NCBI GenBank assembly: GCA_016714045.1
Contig: JADJNY010000001.1
Coordinates: 868,001 to 932,000 of the forward strand
Origin: Planctomycetota bacterium
GTDB lineage: Bacteria > Planctomycetota > UBA1135 > GCA-002686595
Length of the DNA stretch: 64,000 bases
Direction of reading: 5' to 3'
Shown here: positions 62,698 through 64,000 of the stretch, one piece after another
Layout: each line of letters opens with the position of its first letter
Position numbering within the stretch: position 1 is the first letter of the stretch
The notes under the pieces: model-generated
The model's input: only the letters and a program-made list of their open reading frames with translations
Databases searched by the model: none
Told to the model about the DNA's origin: nothing
Program-made: the position numbers and the translations under genes

Positions 62698-62774
62698 ACC
62701 TACGCCATTCGGCCCCCGGCGCCGGATCCTCCGCGCGCGATAGGATCCCGCCGCGCCCGCGATGGAGGCGCGGC

Positions 62775-64000
62775 ATGCGGATACCGCGGATCATCCAGGG
62801 CGGCATGGGCGTCGGCGTCTCCAATTGGACGCTCGCGCGTGCCGTGGCGCGCGCCGGCGGGATGGGCGTCGTGTCGGGTACCGCGCTCGACGCCGTGCTT
62901 GCGCGGCGGCTGCAGCTTGGCGACCAGGCCGGACACCTGCGGCGCTCGCTCGCGCGCTTCCCGTTCCCCGCGATGGCGGAGCGCGTGCTGGCGCGCTGGT
63001 TCGTCGCGGAGGGCAAGGCACCCGGTGCGCCGTTCCGCGCGACGCCGATGCCGCGCGAGCGGCCGTCGCGCGACGCGCTCGAGCTCGCCGTCGTCGCGAA
63101 CTTCGTCGAGGTCGATCTCGCGCGCGAGGGACACGACGGACCGATCGGGATCAACTACCTCGAGAAGATCCAGCTGCCGACGCTGCCCGCGCTCTACGGC
63201 GCGCTGCTCGCGGGCGTCGAGTGCGTGTTGATGGGCGCGGGCATCCCGCGCGCGATCCCGGGCGTGCTCGATCGGCTCGCGCACGGCGAGGAGGCGGAGC
63301 TCGCGTTCGACGTGCACGGCGCCGGCGACGGCGCGCGCCACGCGACGCACTTCGATCCGCGTGCGTTCTGCGGCGGCGCGCCGCCCGAGCTCGCGCGACC
63401 CGCGTTCCTGCCGATCGTGTCGTCCGCGACGCTTGCTGAGCGCTTCGTGCGTCATGCGACGGGACGCGTCGATGGCTTCGTCGTCGAGGGTCCCACCGCG
63501 GGCGGGCACAACGCTCCGCCGCGCGGACCGCTGCGCCTCTCGGAGGCGGGCGAGCCCGTCTACGGCGAGCGCGACCGCGCCGACCTCGCGGCCTTCCGCA
63601 CGCTCGGGCTCCCGTTCTGGCTCGCGGGCTCGCAGGGGACGCCGGAGCGGCTCGCGGCCGCGCTCGCGGAGGGCGCCGCCGGAATCCAGGTCGGGACCGC
63701 GTTCGCGTACTGCGAGGAGTCGGGCCTCGCGCCCGAGCTGCGCCGGCGCGTGCTCGCCGCGCTCGAGGCGGGCGAGCTCCGCGTGCGCACGGACCCGCGC
63801 GCGTCGCCGACGGGCTTTCCGTTCAAGGTGGTCGAGCTCGCGGGCACGTCCGGCGTGCGCGCGACGCGCCGCGAGCGCGCGTGCGACCTCGGCTACCTGC
63901 GCCAGGCGTTCGCCACGGCCGACGGCCGCGTCGTCTGGCGCTGTCCCGCTGAACCGGAGGCCGACTTCACGCGCAAGGGCGGCGCGCCGGACGACGCGCG
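62775..64000 (+). CDS. Nitronate monooxygenase family (FMN-dependent) protein, C-terminus outside window
   Basis: The frame is open from the ATG at 62775 to the end of the window (408 residues). It starts RIPRIIQGGMGVGVSNWTLA, which matches the FMN-binding opening of nitronate monooxygenase (formerly 2-nitropropane dioxygenase). The later VVEGPTAGGHNAPPRG, WLAGSQGTPERLAAAL and GAAGIQVGTAFAYCEESG belong to the same TIM-barrel family, which also includes FabK. A GGAGG lies 6 nt upstream of the start. A TAGGAT hexamer at 62741-62746 may be its -10 box. The enzyme probably oxidises a nitronate or related compound in the cytoplasm. The precise substrate is unknown, and the extended N-terminal part is somewhat longer than usual. 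Confidence 0.85.
   Translation, partial: MRIPRIIQGGMGVGVSNWTLARAVARAGGMGVVSGTALDAVLARRLQLGDQAGHLRRSLARFPFPAMAERVLARWFVAEGKAPGAPFRATPMPRERPSRDALELAVVANFVEVDLAREGHDGPIGINYLEKIQLPTLPALYGALLAGVECVLMGAGIPRAIPGVLDRLAHGEEAELAFDVHGAGDGARHATHFDPRAFCGGAPPELARPAFLPIVSSATLAERFVRHATGRVDGFVVEGPTAGGHNAPPRGPLRLSEAGEPVYGERDRADLAAFRTLGLPFWLAGSQGTPERLAAALAEGAAGIQVGTAFAYCEESGLAPELRRRVLAALEAGELRVRTDPRASPTGFPFKVVELAGTSGVRATRRERACDLGYLRQAFATADGRVVWRCPAEPEADFTRKGGAPDDA

Noticed and set aside
62762..63439. A 225-residue + strand open frame at the right edge
   Set aside because: It is Arg/Ala-rich and out of frame with the nitronate monooxygenase motifs, which start at 62775 and run off the window.
1..64000. Prophage, insertion sequence or integrative element
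   Set aside because: No transposase, integrase, recombinase or phage structural gene and no long terminal inverted repeats were seen in either strand.

Overview
This is a 64 kb stretch of very GC-rich (roughly 70%) bacterial chromosome. It carries 43 protein-coding genes, one tRNA and no rRNA, insertion sequence, prophage or CRISPR array. The gene families point to a planctomycete (Planctomycetota). They include secreted alpha/alpha-toroid (prenyltransferase/squalene-oxidase repeat) proteins beside a MoxR/DUF58/VWA cluster, a SpoVG with an inserted zinc ribbon, PA14 and DUF1080 domains, and a sigma factor paired with a Ser/Thr kinase-TPR protein. This placement is inferred from gene families; no marker phylogeny was possible.

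Layout. Positions 1-8820 (mostly +) hold a sugar-phosphate isomerase end, a PAS sensor with a degenerate GGDEF domain, a nucleoside-type MFS permease followed by two secreted proteins, and an RMD1-like membrane protein. Positions 9038-15677 hold secreted or lipid-anchored proteins, including a C39-like peptidase and an apparently inactive paralogue. Positions 15724-38176 (all -) hold the most striking locus. Ten genes from moxR (38176) down to 18215 overlap or lie within 15 nt of each other: MoxR ATPase, DUF58, a BatA-like VWA protein, a membrane VWA protein, a 1590-residue TPR/propeller protein, two near-duplicate toroids, a DUF4175-like membrane protein, a long coiled coil, and a small protein with a distinctive C-terminal motif. 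The run ends at a strong terminator hairpin. Two further genes (17040-17918, 15724-16965) are paralogues of operon members. The likely common theme is a cell-envelope assembly or quality-control machine driven by a MoxR ATPase; its function is unknown.

Positions 38515-42329 (-) hold eno, an FtsB-like gene and a propeller gene in one operon. Positions 42490-49988 (+) hold a housekeeping run: pssA, folK, panC, ispE, spoVG, a DUF2520 gene, a fused aroD-aroE, and aroK, followed by initiator tRNA-Met. Positions 50312-57656 (+) hold a TPR-thioredoxin-like protein and a sigma factor/Ser-Thr kinase pair. Positions 58005-64000 look like an envelope and stress region: two tiny membrane proteins (lmo0937/DUF5670 and DUF3185 types), an MlaA-alpha/beta hydrolase fusion, a disordered protein, a PRC-barrel protein and a truncated nitronate monooxygenase.

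Five genes have broken reading frames. Four are explained by one-base changes, mostly in short G/C runs, and one by an in-frame TGA. Sequencing or assembly indels are a serious possibility, so these should be verified before being called pseudogenes.
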